From positions 1 through 35,172 of the forward strand of contig JBDRFX010000016.1 in assembly GCA_043818355.1 (NCBI GenBank): a stretch of DNA of 35,172 nt, in the 5' to 3' direction. This DNA comes from JAHJCL01 sp043818355. GTDB lineage: Bacteria; Patescibacteriota; Minisyncoccia; Minisyncoccales; DG-74-3. This document shows positions 34,300 through 35,172 of this stretch, in pieces. How positions within the stretch are numbered: the first letter of the stretch is position 1; every line of letters begins with the position of its first letter. The position numbers were made by a program, and so were the translations under genes. The notes beneath the pieces were generated by a model. It made no database searches. It was not told where the DNA came from and saw only the letters and a program-made list of their open reading frames with translations.

Positions 34300-35172
34300 G
34301 AATTAATCCACGGACAGGTTCCCCTACCCGTGCCTTGTTACGACTTACTCCTTCTCACTGAATCTACCTTAGGCCCACATCTAACGTGGGACTTCGGGTA
34401 TTCCCAGCTCGCTTGAGTTGACGGGCGGTGAGTACAAGTCTCAAGAACGTATTCATCGCCACGTGGCTGATTGGCGATTACTAGCGATTCCAGCTTCATG
34501 AGGTCGAATTGCAGACCTCAATCCGAACTGAGAGACCGTTTGGTGGGATTAGCTCCGCCTTGCGGCTTGGCAACCCATTGTCAGTCCCATTGTATCATGT
34601 GTGCAGCCCAAGGTATCAAAGGGCCATGCTGATTTGGCGTCATCCCCGCCTTCCTCCCAATTGTCTCGGGCAGTCCTCTATGACATATAAAACATAGAGT
34701 AGGGGTTGCGCAGGTTTCCCCATTTAAGGGAGCGCTTCACAGCACCTGCTGACGACAACCATGCAGCACCTGGGTTAGTGCCTTGTGGGGGTCCCGCCTT
34801 TCGGCGGGATTTCACTAACTTGTCAAACCTTGGTAAGGTTCCTCGCTTATCGTCGAATTAAGCCACATGATCCACCGCTTGTGTGAGTCCCCGTCTATTT
34901 CTTTGAGTTTTAGCCTTGCGGCCGTACTTCCCAGGCGGGATACTTAACGCGTTAGCTTCGCCACTTGAAGGGTCGACACTTCAAATAGCCAGTATCCATT
35001 GTTTACGGCGTGGAATACAAGGGTATCTAATCCTTTTTTATGCCCACGCTTTCGTCTCTCAGCGTCAGGGTCGCCCCAGCTGAATGCCTTCGCTTTTGGT
35101 ATTCCGGTCGATATCAACGGATTTCACCCCTACACCGACCGTTCTATCAGCCTCTAGCGCCCTCTAGTTTAG
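34300..35172 (-). rRNA. rrs: 16S ribosomal RNA, 3' part (5' part beyond window)
   Basis: About 870 nt of 16S are present, from the helix 22-24 region to the 3' end, including ATTAGATACCC, the 900 region, CACCGCCCGTC and AAGTCGTAACAAGG. Helix 45 is intact (CACGGGTAGG, GGAA loop, CCTGTCCGTG). The tail then reads GGATTAATTCATTTTTTTT and lacks the anti-Shine-Dalgarno CCTCC. Three changes in otherwise highly conserved primer regions are seen, at 34431, 34896 and 35015. The mature 3' end is an estimate. Confidence 0.97.

Overview
The window looks like a chromosomal segment from a Candidate Phyla Radiation (Patescibacteria) bacterium, most likely of the Parcubacteria group. The evidence is low GC, very dense packing with many 4-nt gene overlaps, small versions of familiar proteins (HrcA about 234 aa, MreD 98 aa), a secreted cysteine-rich repeat protein of a kind I associate with Parcubacteria, and divergent 16S positions. 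Ribosomal protein bL9, reported missing in some CPR lineages such as Microgenomates, is present. The exact lineage cannot be fixed from sequence reading alone.

Layout. Positions 1-1058 hold a secreted Cys-repeat protein (cut by the window edge) and a small anchored protein. Positions 1127-3145 hold an iron-sulfur operon (Rrf2/IscR-like regulator, cysteine desulfurase, IscU scaffold) behind a strong promoter that overlaps an almost perfect E. coli-type IscR type 1 site. A YbaK-like deacylase follows, then a stand-alone structured small RNA unit (3715-3903), then undecaprenyl diphosphate synthase with two small neighbours. rpmA, pyrG, rplI, an S41 protease and tRNA-Lys come next. The heat-shock operon hrcA-grpE-dnaK-dnaJ (8781-13005) is preceded by a CIRCE operator. 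A GT-C glycosyltransferase reads the other way. Positions 14837-21242 form an envelope cluster: FtsQ, two FemX/FemAB transferases, a DegT-type aminotransferase, a membrane-fused MurF-type ligase and an alpha/beta hydrolase. serS sits behind a complete T-box leader; an HD hydrolase and lysS, then greA, PBP2, mreD and mreC follow. The last part (28645-35172) carries 5S, 23S, an MscS-like protein, tRNA-Ala, tRNA-Ile, a methyltransferase, a second YbaK-like protein and the 3' part of 16S, all on the minus strand.

Main observations. The 16S rRNA continues normally through the helix 45 hairpin, but its tail has no anti-Shine-Dalgarno sequence (GGATTAATTCATTT where GGATCACCTCC is expected). In agreement, almost no gene here has a Shine-Dalgarno sequence. 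Several genes have an extended -10 box (TGnTATAAT type) 6-10 nt before the start codon, as expected for leaderless or near-leaderless mRNAs, and many internal operon genes start inside a 4-nt overlap. The rRNA genes are split: 16S ends at its own terminator, the usual tRNA-Ile/tRNA-Ala spacer pair is separated from both 16S and 23S by protein genes, and 23S has its own promoter. The 16S also carries a compensated base-pair swap in helix 28 (921/1396) that falls inside common primer sites.
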